44,267 nucleotides of DNA from Planctomycetota bacterium (lineage in GTDB: Bacteria; Planctomycetota; Phycisphaerae; WQYP01): NCBI GenBank assembly GCA_021808105.1, contig JAKBCC010000016.1, positions 1 through 44,267 of the forward strand, in the 5' to 3' direction. Both the position numbers and the translations under genes were made by a program. The notes beneath the pieces are model-generated. The model did no database searches, was not told the DNA's origin, and saw only the letters and a program-made list of their open reading frames with translations. The first letter of the stretch is position 1. Every line of letters begins with the position of its first letter. This document shows, piece after piece, positions 1 through 9,727 of this stretch.

Positions 1-2
1 TT

Positions 3-434
3 TTTGGCAATATCCTCCAGATATTTTCCATCTTTCAACTGCTGTGTCTGTTTCTCCTGTTATTTTGTTCGCTATTCCAAATGGCGTTTCACCTTAATGT
101 GCTGAATATCTGGGTATGGCTGCGGCTGGCCGGCGTGTTGATTCTGGCGGTGTTACTAGGTTCGCAAATGCTGCAGCTGGACCCTGCGGTCCGGCAGGAA
201 CATACACTCTATCTGCAATTTGTGAATTCCAACCCTGCGAAGGCCGCCCTGCATAAGGCCCGGTTCCAGCGTTATCACGCCGCTGCTGAACGCAACGGTA
301 TGATTCAGATGGCCGTTCTGCTGGCCCTGGTATTTATCCAGAACTGGGGCATTAGCTACCCCACGCGCCGCGAATTCGTCCGCACTATGGCACAAAACGC
401 CAAACTCCTCGAACCGCCGGTCAAACCCTCTTAG
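3..434 (+). CDS. DUF4149/TMEM205-like membrane protein, C-terminal part
   Basis: The reading frame is open from the window edge, so this is the C-terminal part of a longer gene. Two hydrophobic segments are visible: one in the first 25 codons, and one around codons 35-52 ([20 protein letters not shown]). These are followed by a polar stretch with His and Arg, including the pattern [18 protein letters not shown], and a final hydrophobic helix. This order (helix, helix, 'F..LH..S...N' stretch, helix) fits DUF4149/TMEM205-type small integral membrane proteins of unknown function. An internal ATG at 81 could start a 117-residue protein, but the upstream frame is hydrophobic and consistent with the family. 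The stop overlaps the stop of the convergent phosphoketolase gene by 3 bases. Family assignment is by pattern only. Confidence 0.6.
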   Translation, partial: FGNILQIFSIFQLLCLFLLLFCSLFQMAFHLNVLNIWVWLRLAGVLILAVLLGSQMLQLDPAVRQEHTLYLQFVNSNPAKAALHKARFQRYHAAAERNGMIQMAVLLALVFIQNWGISYPTRREFVRTMAQNAKLLEPPVKPS

Positions 435-2800
435 TCGCTGCTCCACTTCCAGTTGCGAATTTCAGGCAGGTCCTGGCCATGCTGTTGAATATACCGCTTG
501 TGTTCGATGAGCTTATCACGCACCATTTGTTTAAGATAGCCCGCACGTGTGCCTGCTTTTGGCACGCGATCAACCACATCCTGCACCAGATGAAAGCGGT
601 CCATATCATTGAGCACCGTCATATCAAACGGGGTGGTGATAGTGCCTTGCTCCTTATAGCCGCGAACGTGAATGTTGCGATGGTTGTTGCGGCGGTACGT
701 CAGGCGATGAATCAACCAGGGATAGGCGTGGAATGCGAAGATCACCGGCTTATCCTTTGTGAATAGAGAATCAAAATCCAAATCGCTTAAACCATGGGGG
801 TGTTCACTCTCTGGCTGAAGTTTCATGAGGTCCACCACATTAACAACCCGGATTTTCAGTTCCGGCAACCCATGCCGCAGAATGGAAACCGCCGCCAGTA
901 TTTCCAATGTCGGCACATCACCGGCGCAGGCCATAACCACGTCAGGATCAACGCCGTCGTCATTGCCCGCCCATTTCCAGATACCAATTCCTTCTTCGCA
1001 ATGAATCGCTGCGTCTTCCATGGGCAACCATTGCGGTGCCGGATGTTTTCCTGCGACGATCACATTCACGTACTGTTTGCTGCGCAGGCAGTGGTCCATG
1101 ACGGAAAGCAGGCAATTGGCATCCGGCGGCAGATACACCCGCACCACATCAGGGCTTTTATTCACCACAACATCCAGAAAGCCCGGATCCTGATGCGTAA
1201 AGCCGTTATGATCCTGCCGCCAGACATGGGATGACAATAGATAATTCAAGGACGCAATATCCGCCCTCCATGGCAGTTTGTTTGTGACCTCCAGCCACTT
1301 GGCATGTTGATTAAACATGGAGTCAACAATATGAATAAATGCTTCATAGCAATTAAACACACCGTGCCGTCCGGTCAGCAGATACCCCTCCAGCCAACCT
1401 TCACATTGATGCTCGCTGAGCATGGAATCCAGTACGCCACCGGATATTGCCAGAAATTCGTCATTGGGCACGGTGCGCGCATCCCATTGCCGGTTGGTAA
1501 GATCAAAAACCGCTCCCAATCCATTGGAAAGCGTTTCATCCGGGCCAAAGAGTCTAAAATTTCGCGGCCCGCCATTAAGTTTTGCTACATCACGCAGAAA
1601 AGGCCCTAATACATGCGTGTCCCCAATGCCCATGATGCCGGGTTGGCTTACGGCCACCGCATAGTCGCGGAAGTCCGGCATCCGCAAGTCCCGCAGCAGC
1701 TTGCCGCCATTGGCATGACGGTTCGCCCCCATACGCCGCTTTCCCTTGGGTGCCAGATCCGCTATTTCCGGCTTGAGGCGGCCTTGATCATCAAAAAGTT
1801 CTTCCGGATGGTAGCTTTTCATCCACGCTTCAAGCATCTTGAGATGTTCGGGATTTTTGGCCGGATCAGACAACGGCACCTGATGCGCGCGGAACGTCCC
1901 TTCTACCGGCACGCCGTCAATGACGCGCGGCCCGGTCCAGCCTTTGGGAGACCGCAGAACAATCATCGGCCAGCGCGGGCGCATCGTATTGTCCTGCGTG
2001 CGGGCTTCCTGCTGAATTTGACAGATGCGTTCTATTGCCGCATCAAGCGCCGTCGCCATCGCTTCGTGCATAAGCGCCGGCTCATGCCCTTCAACAAAAC
2101 GCGGATCCCATCCGTAACCGCGCAATAATTGTTCCAATTCATCGGGTTCAATGCGGGCCAATACCGTGGGGTTGGAAATCTTGTACCCATTCAGATGCAG
2201 AATCGGCAACACGGCTCCATCGGTCCTGGCATTGAGAAATTTATTGGAATGCCAGCTTGTCGCCAAAGGACCGGTTTCCGCTTCGCCGTCACCCACCACA
2301 CACGCGGCAATCAGATCCGGATTATCAAACACCGCGCCAAAGGCATGGCTGATGCTATAGCCCAATTCGCCGCCCTCATGGATGGATCCCGGCGTTTCGG
2401 GTGCCGCGTGGCTGGGAATTCCACCGGGGAATGAAAACTGCTTGAAAAGTTTTTTCATCCCCGTCTCATCCTGACTGATATTTGGGTAGATCTCGCTGTA
2501 AGTCCCTTCCAGATATACATTTCCCACGACCGCCGGGCCGCCGTGGCCCGGGCCGGAAAGATAGATCATGTCCAGATCGTATTTGTTGATCACCCGGTTC
2601 AAGTGCGTGTAAATAAAGTTCTGTCCGGGCGTGGTGCCCCAATGGCCCAGCAACATCGGTTTAACGTGTTCGAGTTTCAACGGCTTCTTTAACAACGCAT
2701 TATCATAAAGATAAATCTGTCCCACGGAGAGATAATTGCCCGCCCGCCAGTAGGCATCGAGTTTGGCGAGCATTTCCTTCGTCAGTGTTGTCGTGGCCAT
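431..2800 (-). CDS. xfp: Xylulose-5-phosphate/fructose-6-phosphate phosphoketolase
   Basis: This thiamine-diphosphate enzyme cleaves xylulose 5-phosphate (and often fructose 6-phosphate) with inorganic phosphate to give acetyl phosphate plus glyceraldehyde 3-phosphate or erythrose 4-phosphate. At 789 residues it has the normal family length. The N-terminal XFP_N features are clear: the [10 protein letters not shown] motif near residue 80, the [20 protein letters not shown] block near residue 130, and the ThDP/Mg-binding motif GDGEAETG near residue 170. The middle and C-terminal domains follow in order. The ATG is preceded by a GGAAGG Shine-Dalgarno at good spacing. The gene lies 20 bp downstream of acetate kinase on the same strand, the classic partner that converts the acetyl phosphate to acetate with ATP formation. 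No truncation or frameshift is seen. Confidence 0.96.
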   Translation of the reverse strand: MATTTLTKEMLAKLDAYWRAGNYLSVGQIYLYDNALLKKPLKLEHVKPMLLGHWGTTPGQNFIYTHLNRVINKYDLDMIYLSGPGHGGPAVVGNVYLEGTYSEIYPNISQDETGMKKLFKQFSFPGGIPSHAAPETPGSIHEGGELGYSISHAFGAVFDNPDLIAACVVGDGEAETGPLATSWHSNKFLNARTDGAVLPILHLNGYKISNPTVLARIEPDELEQLLRGYGWDPRFVEGHEPALMHEAMATALDAAIERICQIQQEARTQDNTMRPRWPMIVLRSPKGWTGPRVIDGVPVEGTFRAHQVPLSDPAKNPEHLKMLEAWMKSYHPEELFDDQGRLKPEIADLAPKGKRRMGANRHANGGKLLRDLRMPDFRDYAVAVSQPGIMGIGDTHVLGPFLRDVAKLNGGPRNFRLFGPDETLSNGLGAVFDLTNRQWDARTVPNDEFLAISGGVLDSMLSEHQCEGWLEGYLLTGRHGVFNCYEAFIHIVDSMFNQHAKWLEVTNKLPWRADIASLNYLLSSHVWRQDHNGFTHQDPGFLDVVVNKSPDVVRVYLPPDANCLLSVMDHCLRSKQYVNVIVAGKHPAPQWLPMEDAAIHCEEGIGIWKWAGNDDGVDPDVVMACAGDVPTLEILAAVSILRHGLPELKIRVVNVVDLMKLQPESEHPHGLSDLDFDSLFTKDKPVIFAFHAYPWLIHRLTYRRNNHRNIHVRGYKEQGTITTPFDMTVLNDMDRFHLVQDVVDRVPKAGTRAGYLKQMVRDKLIEHKRYIQQHGQDLPEIRNWKWSSD

Positions 2801-2820
2801 ACGTTACCTTCCTTTCATTT

Positions 2821-4077
2821 TTATTTTAAGTAAACTAGAGCACGGACAACCGACCGGGCGATCATCAGTTCTTCGTCGGTATGTATGACGCGTACGGTAA
2901 CCGCCGCCCCCGGCACTGAGATCAGTGGGGCGTTTCGGGCGTTGGCGGCAGAGTTTAGCCGGATACCCAGGAATGCCAGGTCGCGGCAGATGCTTCGGCG
3001 GATCACCGGTGCGTTTTCGCCAATGCCGCCGGCAAACACCATTGTATCCACGCCGCCTAATGCCGCCGCAAAAGAACCAATCCACTTTCGGACTTGATAG
3101 CAGAACATTTCAACGGCCAGGGCGCAATGTTTGTCGGTCGCTTGTCTCGCCAGCAGATCACGCACATCAGAGGTTACGGATGAAACGCCCAGCAGTCCGG
3201 ATTGATGATTCACCATATTCTGAAATTGGCCTGCCGTCATGCCCTGCGTGCGCGACAGGTAACTGAAAACTCCCGGGTCTAAATCTCCGCAGCGGGTACT
3301 CATCATCAATCCGGCGGCGGGCGTAAAGCCCATGCTGGTGTCGAGGCTTTTCCCGTCGCGCACGGCCGCCAAACTGGCGCCATTTCCCAAGTGCGCAAGA
3401 ATCACGCGGCCTTTTTCAGCGGCCCGGTCTCCCAGTCGCTCCAGTTCTTCCATCAGAAACGCATAAGATAATCCATGAAAACCATAGCGGCGCAAGCCCT
3501 CATGCGCATAACGCCGGGGGATGGGTAACACTTGCGCGATCATCGGCATGTTGCGGTGAAACGCCGTGTCAAAGCAGGCAACCTGGGGAAGTTTCGGATG
3601 CTTTTGGCGGAAGTTCCGGATAAGTTGAATTTCACCCGGCAAATGATCGGGATCATACACGGCAATGCGCCGTAGTTCGGCCAAGAGCGCGGCAGTGATG
3701 CGCTCCGGTTTCGAATAGCTCATGCCATGCACCACGCGGTGCCCGATTGCCCGCACCGCGGAAAATTCTTTTTGTTCACCGATAAAATTCAGCAGAAATT
3801 CCGCCGCAGAGCCATGATCTGCAGTATCGATATCGCGGCTGATCTGCTGCCGACCCTGTGAATCATGGGTTGTAAACCGTGTGCCCCGTCCGCCAATACG
3901 ATCAATGTTTCCGCGCATCGTGCGTCGCAGTTCCCTACCCTTTTCAAACATCGCAAACTTGATGCTGGAAGACCCCGCGTTGACAGTCAAAATCAGGGGC
4001 GGTTGATGAGCTTTTATCACCGCGTGCGTGGCCCGTGCGGCACTTTTTCCGGAAACTTTTTCAGGATGCTGTGGCAT
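2821..4077 (-). CDS. ackA: Acetate kinase
   Basis: Acetate kinase transfers phosphate from acetyl phosphate to ADP. Both family signatures are present: the N-terminal ILTVNAGSSSIKFAMF near residue 30, and CFDTAFHRNMP near residue 190. So are the nucleotide-binding stretches HLGNGASLAAV and VFAGGIGENAP. At 418 residues it is a little longer than usual because about 28 residues precede the conserved start. No convincing Shine-Dalgarno precedes the ATG at 4077, so the true start could be internal. It is first in an operon with xfp (20 bp gap), which argues that the pair forms a phosphoketolase-acetate ATP-yielding shunt. A TATAAG -10-like hexamer lies about 10-20 bases upstream of the ATG, with no good -35. 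Confidence 0.95.
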   Translation of the reverse strand: MPQHPEKVSGKSAARATHAVIKAHQPPLILTVNAGSSSIKFAMFEKGRELRRTMRGNIDRIGGRGTRFTTHDSQGRQQISRDIDTADHGSAAEFLLNFIGEQKEFSAVRAIGHRVVHGMSYSKPERITAALLAELRRIAVYDPDHLPGEIQLIRNFRQKHPKLPQVACFDTAFHRNMPMIAQVLPIPRRYAHEGLRRYGFHGLSYAFLMEELERLGDRAAEKGRVILAHLGNGASLAAVRDGKSLDTSMGFTPAAGLMMSTRCGDLDPGVFSYLSRTQGMTAGQFQNMVNHQSGLLGVSSVTSDVRDLLARQATDKHCALAVEMFCYQVRKWIGSFAAALGGVDTMVFAGGIGENAPVIRRSICRDLAFLGIRLNSAANARNAPLISVPGAAVTVRVIHTDEELMIARSVVRALVYLK

Positions 4078-4505
4078 TGACGTATTTCGCTTATAAAGTG
4101 CGGGTCATCCGCTTAACCAGCTAGTTCTGCCAGACAACCTCATACAGGGCGTTGTGAACATGAATAAGTGCATCGCCGCGTTGTGTCATAGCACACCTGT
4201 CACCATTTCCAATACTTTGCCCGCAGCTAATACCAATCATAGTGCCGGCACGTTCGCCGTCAAGGAATATGCGTGCGCCCCGCGAAACACAGGCGGCTTT
4301 GGCCGTCCGCGACCTTACCTGTGTCTCTTTGATCCGCATGTCTTTCCGCCGGCCTGCGCTGATCAGGGGTTGCCATGGCTTTTTGCGTTTAGAGAGTTCA
4401 TAATGCTCCAACGAGCCGGTCCCAGCAATGGCCGGGACGTAGTTGCCGCAGTTACCGGTTATCATTTGGGCTTACTGTCTGCTGCGGCGCGTTTTTGGAG
4501 AATCG
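4078..4505. other. Divergent intergenic region, ackA / BMP importer
   Basis: This 428-bp gap separates two divergent operons and should hold both promoters. Only a TATAAG-like hexamer near the ackA start and a short GTCCC...GGGAC hairpin near 4419-4438 are evident. The hairpin lies in what would be the leader of the importer mRNA, but I could not match it to a known purine or other riboswitch. The ORFs crossing this region on either strand have no recognisable protein features. Confidence 0.4.
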
Positions 4506-5528
4506 ATGATGAAAAAAAGCTCTCTACGTCCCGTATACGGGCCGGCGGCAATGCTGGCGTTTTGTATGTTGATGTTCTCCGGCGCTGCAGGAATCAGGGC
4601 CGCTGCAATCAAAGGGCCGTTACGCATCGCCTTTATTTGTTCCGGCAGCGTGACCGATGGCGGATGGAATCAGGAAGGGAAAAATGCGATTCTCATGGTG
4701 AAGAAGAAACTCCACGCCCATATTTCAATTCTGGAACATATTTCCCCCGTTCGCGCTGTGGATGTTATGCGGTCGTACGCCATGCGGGGATACAATCTCA
4801 TTATTGGGCATGGTTATGAGTTTCTCATTCCGGCTGCCCAAGTTGCGGCAACCGCCCATGAAACAAAATTTGCCGTCAGCGGGGCTGACACCACCAAGCC
4901 TGGGGTACTGACGCTGAATTTTGATCTCGCGCAGCCTTCGTATCAACTGGGAATATTAGCTGCCATGTTAAGCAAAACCGGAAAAATCGGTTTTATCGGT
5001 GGCGAAGCCATTCCGTCAGTCGTGGCGTGCTACCGTGGATTCGCGGCGGGGGCTAAGAGTGTCAATCGTACCATTAAAGTCGCCGCTGCTTACACCAGTT
5101 GGGATCAGCCGGCATTGTCTAAAAGTCAGGCCCAGGCGTTTATCCAGCAGGGCATTGATGTGATTTATCAAAATGTTGATGCCGCCAGCCGTGGCGTATT
5201 TGAGGCCGTTGCGCAAGCCAACACATTGGGCCATGGTCCGGTCTACGTGTTCGGGTCCAACAGCAATCAGAATAACAATCGCACCTGCGCCTCGTATACT
5301 CCCGCCAGTGCGGTGATCCGGCTGGATCGGGCCTTTCTGCGTGTCGCTGTACAGGTGAAGCGCGGAACGTTTAAGCCCGGCGTGGCACCGGAAAACCTGC
5401 AAAATGGCGTGTGCGTTGTGGTGTTAAACCCCAAGCTTATTGGATCGGTTATTACCCCGACGATGCAAAAAGCCGTGGCCCGCGCCAGGCAGGAATTGCT
5501 GACCGGCAAAATACATATTGCACCGTGA
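4506..5528 (+). CDS. BMP-family (PnrA-like) ABC transporter substrate-binding protein
   Basis: This is the periplasmic binding protein of a basic-membrane-protein (BMP/PnrA) type importer. Family members bind purine nucleosides. A start at 4506 (ATGATG) is chosen because GGAG lies about 7 bases upstream and the product then begins with a clean signal peptide: MMKKS, a hydrophobic run to about residue 25, then an AAA-like cleavage site. There is no lipobox Cys, so the protein is probably soluble in the periplasm. After cleavage come the family hallmarks: LRIAFICSGSVTDGGWNQEG, the NLIIGHGYEF segment, KIGFIGG, and QGIDVIYQNVDAAS near the middle. It is the first gene of a four-gene importer operon. 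Substrate specificity cannot be fixed from sequence. Confidence 0.9.
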   Translation: MMKKSSLRPVYGPAAMLAFCMLMFSGAAGIRAAAIKGPLRIAFICSGSVTDGGWNQEGKNAILMVKKKLHAHISILEHISPVRAVDVMRSYAMRGYNLIIGHGYEFLIPAAQVAATAHETKFAVSGADTTKPGVLTLNFDLAQPSYQLGILAAMLSKTGKIGFIGGEAIPSVVACYRGFAAGAKSVNRTIKVAAAYTSWDQPALSKSQAQAFIQQGIDVIYQNVDAASRGVFEAVAQANTLGHGPVYVFGSNSNQNNNRTCASYTPASAVIRLDRAFLRVAVQVKRGTFKPGVAPENLQNGVCVVVLNPKLIGSVITPTMQKAVARARQELLTGKIHIAP

Positions 5529-5672
5529 TGTTAGCGTATGCCCGGCGCGGCAAGCCGCAGCCTGTTAATCGGCCCCGGAACAGATGATGACCAAAGTTGT
5601 TCAACGGAATCAATTATCTATGCAGGATTACACAGGCTTACCTCGGCAGTGCCACGGGGATGGGGGGCTTGG

Positions 5673-7172
5673 ATGACCACGGCGCATCCCGCTTTAGGCC
5701 TTACCGGCATCTGCAAATCGTTCGGCGGCGTTTGCGCCTTGGATGACGTCACGCTGGAGGTGCAGGCCGGGACTGTCCATGGCATTCTCGGTGAGAATGG
5801 AGCCGGCAAAACCACGCTCATGAATATCATCGCCGGACTGATGCGCCCGGATTCCGGACGCATGGAAATCATGGGTGTCCCGATTTCCACTGGCTCGGTA
5901 CGCGCCGCCCGCTCGCATGGCATCGGTATGGTGCATCAGCACTTTAAGCTGGTAGAGAATCAAAGCGTTCTGGAGAACATTGTACTGGCGGCCGGTAAAT
6001 CCTTGCTTCCGCGCCGCCCCCGCAAATTGCTTCAGGATATTGATTCCTGGTGCCGGAAATTAAACTGGCCGCTGGAACTTGATGCGCCGGTCGGAACTTT
6101 GGCCGTGGGGCGGCAGCAGCGCGTGGAGATTATTAAAGCGCTGTGCGGCGGCGGTAAAATTCTGATCCTCGATGAACCGACCGCAGCTTTGACTCCGGCC
6201 GAAGTGGACGAGCTGGCCGCCGCCGTTGCGAGCCTGGCGCGGGCCGGAATGACGGTATTATTTATCAGCCATAAGCTTCTTGAAGCCAGGCGAATATGCC
6301 AATCGATTTCCATCTTGCGGCGGGGGAAAGTGGTTTATTCCGGCAGTATCGCGGATTTATCCGTGGAAGAGATTGCGGAAAAAATGGTCGGAGTCAAAAT
6401 GGACGTGCCCCGACTCACGCCCTCGGCACGCCCGACTCAAGGTCCGCCAATGCTGGAACTTGTGGATGTGGATTACCGCATAGGAAAGCGTCGGCCGCCG
6501 GTGTTAAAGCAGATTAACCTGACGGTGCGTCCGTATGAAATTCTGGGCATCGCGGGTGTGGATGGCAATGGCCAGAGCGAACTGGCAGCTCTGATTTCCG
6601 GGGCGGTAAATCCCACAGCCGGGCGAATTGTGCGTCGCAGTGGCGGGAATGCCAGCGTACCGATCCGCGTTGGCTATATCCCGGAAGATCGGCACAAAGA
6701 AGCACTGGTACTTCCGCTGGCTGTTACTTCCAATTTGCTGCTGCGTCAGTATCGGCAGAGTCCGTTTGCCCGCTGGGGCTTTTGCCGCTATGGCACCTGG
6801 CGAAAACATTCCACTGATCTGGTGCGGCAGTACGATATTCGCTGCCGCCGCATAGAGGATGCCGCGGCGACGCTTTCCGGCGGCAATCAACAGAAAATTG
6901 TTCTGGCCAGAGAATTATCGCAACAGCCGGAATTAATTCTGGCGGTCAATCCCACGCGCGGACTGGATATCAGTGCAACGGCGTTTGTGCTGCGGCAATT
7001 ATTGGAAGCTCGCGCGCGGGGCGCGGGCATAATCCTGATTCATGGTGATCTGGATGAATTGCTTTCCATCAGTGATCGCGTGGCTGTTATCAACAGCGGA
7101 GCATTAACCGCAACCGCTTGGCCGCAAGCAACCCCGGTGGAAATCGGACGCCTGATGCTCGGGGGGGCCTGA
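5673..7172 (+). CDS. BMP-type ABC transporter, tandem ATP-binding protein
   Basis: This protein carries two fused nucleotide-binding domains, typical of the nucleoside/sugar-type importers. Domain 1 has Walker A GENGAGKTTL, a degenerate signature (VGRQQRVEI) and Walker B ILILDEPTAALTP. Domain 2 has a degenerate Walker A (GVDGNGQSEL), an intact signature LSGGNQQKIVLA and a variant Walker B ending PTRGLD. This split pattern is normal for the family and implies one canonical ATP site. The frame is open upstream to 5538, but the ATG at 5673 sits behind a G-rich Shine-Dalgarno-like run, and the domain begins just after it (LGLTGICKSFGGV). Its TGA overlaps the ATG of the next permease (TGATG), indicating translational coupling. 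The longer upstream start is less likely because the added residues show no conserved pattern. Confidence 0.92.
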   Translation: MTTAHPALGLTGICKSFGGVCALDDVTLEVQAGTVHGILGENGAGKTTLMNIIAGLMRPDSGRMEIMGVPISTGSVRAARSHGIGMVHQHFKLVENQSVLENIVLAAGKSLLPRRPRKLLQDIDSWCRKLNWPLELDAPVGTLAVGRQQRVEIIKALCGGGKILILDEPTAALTPAEVDELAAAVASLARAGMTVLFISHKLLEARRICQSISILRRGKVVYSGSIADLSVEEIAEKMVGVKMDVPRLTPSARPTQGPPMLELVDVDYRIGKRRPPVLKQINLTVRPYEILGIAGVDGNGQSELAALISGAVNPTAGRIVRRSGGNASVPIRVGYIPEDRHKEALVLPLAVTSNLLLRQYRQSPFARWGFCRYGTWRKHSTDLVRQYDIRCRRIEDAAATLSGGNQQKIVLARELSQQPELILAVNPTRGLDISATAFVLRQLLEARARGAGIILIHGDLDELLSISDRVAVINSGALTATAWPQATPVEIGRLMLGGA

Positions 7173-8263
7173 TGTTCAAGCGATTTTTCGGCAACATCTG
7201 GAGCGCTGCAATCGCGGTAGCCCTGGCCGCACTGGTGTGTGGCGTGGTATTGGCTCTGGCGATTGGTGCGGCAGCGCTGTTGGGGTATCCGCCTATACGC
7301 CTTGCGGATTTATGGCTCCGCGGCGCAGCGGGAAGTTGGTACGCCCTAAGCAGTTCCTGTGCCGATGCCTGCCCGTTGCTGTTGACGGGGCTGGCGGCGG
7401 GAGTTGCATTTCGTGCCGGCGTATTAAATATTGGTGCACAAGGCCAATTTCTGCTTGGCGCTTTGACCGCTGTCGCTTTAACCACGCGCATGATGATTTT
7501 TCATCAGCCGGCGCTGGTGATTCCAACCGCCTTGCTCGGCGGGGCGGTGGCGGGGGGCCTTTGGGGACTTGTCGCTCAATACCTTGAGCGTTACAGATCC
7601 GTACCCGTGGTGCTATCTACCATTCTCCTCAATTTTGTGGCCCTGTATCTGGCTCAGGCGGCTTTGCAGGGGCCGTTGCAGGCCTTGGGAACCGCAGCGG
7701 CCCAAAGCCCGGAAATTGCCGGTAAATATTGGCTGCCCCTGTTTGTCCCCTATACCGATTTTCACATTGGAATTATTCTCGCTCTGGTGCTTGCGGTGCT
7801 GCTGTGGGTAGTTCAACAACGGTCCATCTTCGGGTTTGAGGCACGGGTCGTTGGGCTAAATCCGGGTACGGCGCGAGCTATGAAAATGCCCGTAACGGCG
7901 CGACAATTTCAAATCATGTTCATCAGCGGAGCTTGCGCGGGCCTGGGCGGGGCCATTCAACTTCTGGGGCAGGTGCATTTTATGACCGCCCACATGGGAA
8001 ATTATGGCTACGCCGGGATTGCCGTTGCGCTGTTGGGCCGCTTGAACCCGCTGGGAATTATTATCTCATCTCTATTTTTTGGCTTTCTGGATACTGGCGC
8101 CTATCGCGTGGAGGAAAGCTCTTTGGCGCTGCCGCATAATATGGCCAATGTTATCAAGGCGCTAATAATCCTGGTCATGCTGGTGCTGGCCGGATTATCC
8201 CTGCGAAAATCGCGCCGTGCAGACCGCCGCGTAACGGCTCCAGCGCAGGAGTCCGCGCCATGA
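7172..8263 (+). CDS. BMP-type ABC transporter permease 1 (BPD_transp_2 family)
   Basis: This integral membrane permease has about eight to ten hydrophobic segments spread over 363 residues. The family motif GLAAGVAFRAGVLNIGAQGQF is clear near residue 85, and the cytoplasmic coupling stretch with GLNPGTARAMKMP and ...GACAGLGGAIQLLGQ follows in the second half. It belongs to the branched-chain/ribose/nucleoside permease group, which pairs with tandem-NBD ATPases and BMP binding proteins. The start at 7172 overlaps the stop of the ATPase gene. The stop overlaps the next permease as ATGA. Together with the gene downstream it should form the heterodimeric channel of the importer. Confidence 0.92.
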   Translation: MFKRFFGNIWSAAIAVALAALVCGVVLALAIGAAALLGYPPIRLADLWLRGAAGSWYALSSSCADACPLLLTGLAAGVAFRAGVLNIGAQGQFLLGALTAVALTTRMMIFHQPALVIPTALLGGAVAGGLWGLVAQYLERYRSVPVVLSTILLNFVALYLAQAALQGPLQALGTAAAQSPEIAGKYWLPLFVPYTDFHIGIILALVLAVLLWVVQQRSIFGFEARVVGLNPGTARAMKMPVTARQFQIMFISGACAGLGGAIQLLGQVHFMTAHMGNYGYAGIAVALLGRLNPLGIIISSLFFGFLDTGAYRVEESSLALPHNMANVIKALIILVMLVLAGLSLRKSRRADRRVTAPAQESAP

Positions 8264-9246
8264 CCGCATCGCACAATATGATCACGTTTTTATCTCGCCA
8301 GGCCCTGACTGCGGCCACGCCTATGATTCTCGCCGGTGTCGGTGAACTCGTCGGGGAATTGTCCGGTGTTATTAATATTGGCATTGAAGGCACCATGCTC
8401 ATGGGCTGCATCGCCGCCTACACCGTCACGGGGGTCAGTAATCATGGCACGGTCGGATTGTTGGCGGCTATAGCGGCGGGAATGGTCATGGCAATGATAT
8501 TCGCGGCGGCCTGCGTGTGGGGCAGGGCGGATCAGATTGTCGCCGGCACGGCTATGGACCTGCTGGGCGTGGGCCTAAGCGGCATGGTCTGGATGATGTA
8601 CCAGAACTGGCGGGAAAATCTCGGCTTTTCCACGGCGTTGCCGCACGGCAGCGGCTTTTCGCGCGTGCCGATTCCTCTGTTGCATCAGATCGCATTTCTG
8701 GGACCGGTGTTCTTTGACCAGTATGCGCTATGTTACATCACACTATGTCTATGTGTTGTGGTTTGGTGGGTGCTGCGTCATACGCGACTGGGGTTAATTA
8801 TCGGTGCATTAGGTGACGCCCCGGAGGCATGTCACGCGGCGGGCGTCCGGGTGCGAATGGGGCGGTCCCTGTGTTTGCTTTTCGCGGGGGCGTGCTCAGG
8901 TGCTGCCGGGGCATATTTAAGCATTATGCAAACCCATGCCTTCGCAACCAATATGACCGGTGGCCAGGGGTTTGTGGTTTTAGCGCTGGTGATTTTTGGT
9001 CGCTGGAAATTGCCGGGCATCATCGGTGGATGCCTGTTTTTCGGATTAATTAACAGCCTGCAACAGACCCTGCAAACCGCGCGTTACACCTCGCAAAATA
9101 CCGCCCTCCACGCCCTGACCCATGTGCCCTTCCAATTTTTTCAGATGCTGCCCTATCTGGCCGCCATCGTCGCATTGGCTATCATGTCCCGCAAAGCCCC
9201 CGGCCCCCGTTATATCAACGTGCCGTGGCCGGAGGTTAAAACTTAA
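8260..9246 (+). CDS. BMP-type ABC transporter permease 2 (BPD_transp_2 family)
   Basis: This is the second membrane subunit of the importer, 328 residues. It is smaller than the first, as is usual for the pair. The N-terminal motif (GELVGELSGVINIGIEGTML, near residue 30) is the counterpart of the GxxNIG motif in permease 1. The motif ALGDAPEACHAAGVRV near residue 185 is the ATPase-coupling loop. It starts inside the previous gene's stop codon (ATGA at 8260-8263). Its own stop at 9244-9246 overlaps the end of a decayed porin fragment on the other strand. It is the last gene of the operon. No obvious rho-independent terminator follows. Confidence 0.92.
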   Translation: MTASHNMITFLSRQALTAATPMILAGVGELVGELSGVINIGIEGTMLMGCIAAYTVTGVSNHGTVGLLAAIAAGMVMAMIFAAACVWGRADQIVAGTAMDLLGVGLSGMVWMMYQNWRENLGFSTALPHGSGFSRVPIPLLHQIAFLGPVFFDQYALCYITLCLCVVVWWVLRHTRLGLIIGALGDAPEACHAAGVRVRMGRSLCLLFAGACSGAAGAYLSIMQTHAFATNMTGGQGFVVLALVIFGRWKLPGIIGGCLFFGLINSLQQTLQTARYTSQNTALHALTHVPFQFFQMLPYLAAIVALAIMSRKAPGPRYINVPWPEVKT

Positions 9247-9460
9247 GCTGGAATTGCACAAATGATACAAGGTTCTGCGCATTGCTGACGATGTTCATGC
9301 TGCTGCTTGAAAGTGCTGCGGCATCAGGAATGTAGATAATCGCGGTTTGGATGCGGGCGTTCTCACCATAGAAATAATAATTTAGTCCCAGGCCATATTC
9401 CATCATTTGCCTGTTCCATGATTCCCTTGGCAAATCTGTACGCCATAAACCATCCCAATT
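9236..9460 (-). pseudogene. Phosphate-selective-porin-like (Porin_O_P) C-terminal remnant
   Basis: Read on the minus strand, about 74 codons match the closing beta-strands of a Porin_O_P type outer-membrane protein. They read WDGLWRTDLPRESWNRQ, then a GLGLNYYFYGENARIQ strand, and end in VQFQLKF with the terminal Phe typical of outer-membrane barrels. An in-frame TAA lies directly upstream (9461-9463). No start codon, signal peptide or upstream barrel is present, so this is the 3' stub of a once larger gene. It overlaps the last bases of the permease gene tail to tail. Family recognition is by motif. The absence of the rest is seen directly in the flanking 270 bp, which has no other porin-like frame. 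Confidence 0.65.
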
Positions 9461-9727
9461 TTATACTTTCATCATGACACGAGCCTGTCGCGTGGCATTC
9501 GGTATCTCGCTTCTCGCACTCTCCAAAAGCGAAGCGCTTCCAAACCCTCCTGACCCGTATCCCCACTGATACTCAAATAATACTACCAGTATGTCCAGAA
9601 TGCGACTTGCCCCCGCTGCTCCACAACCCCACCTTCTGCATGGCCAAACACTCTGCCTGTCGTTCGATTTGCCCCCAGACCGCCGTCAGACTTGCCCGAA
9701 ATCGCATTCCCCCGCAGAATACGCGAT

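Noticed and set aside
4121-4465. 114-codon minus-strand frame in the ackA/importer gap
   Set aside because: It has no ribosome site and no family pattern, and it overlaps the importer leader. A faint resemblance to deacetylase C-termini was too weak to use.
4078-4505. Purine riboswitch in the importer leader
   Set aside because: A GTCCC/GGGAC hairpin is present, but the conserved loop sequences of purine aptamers are not.
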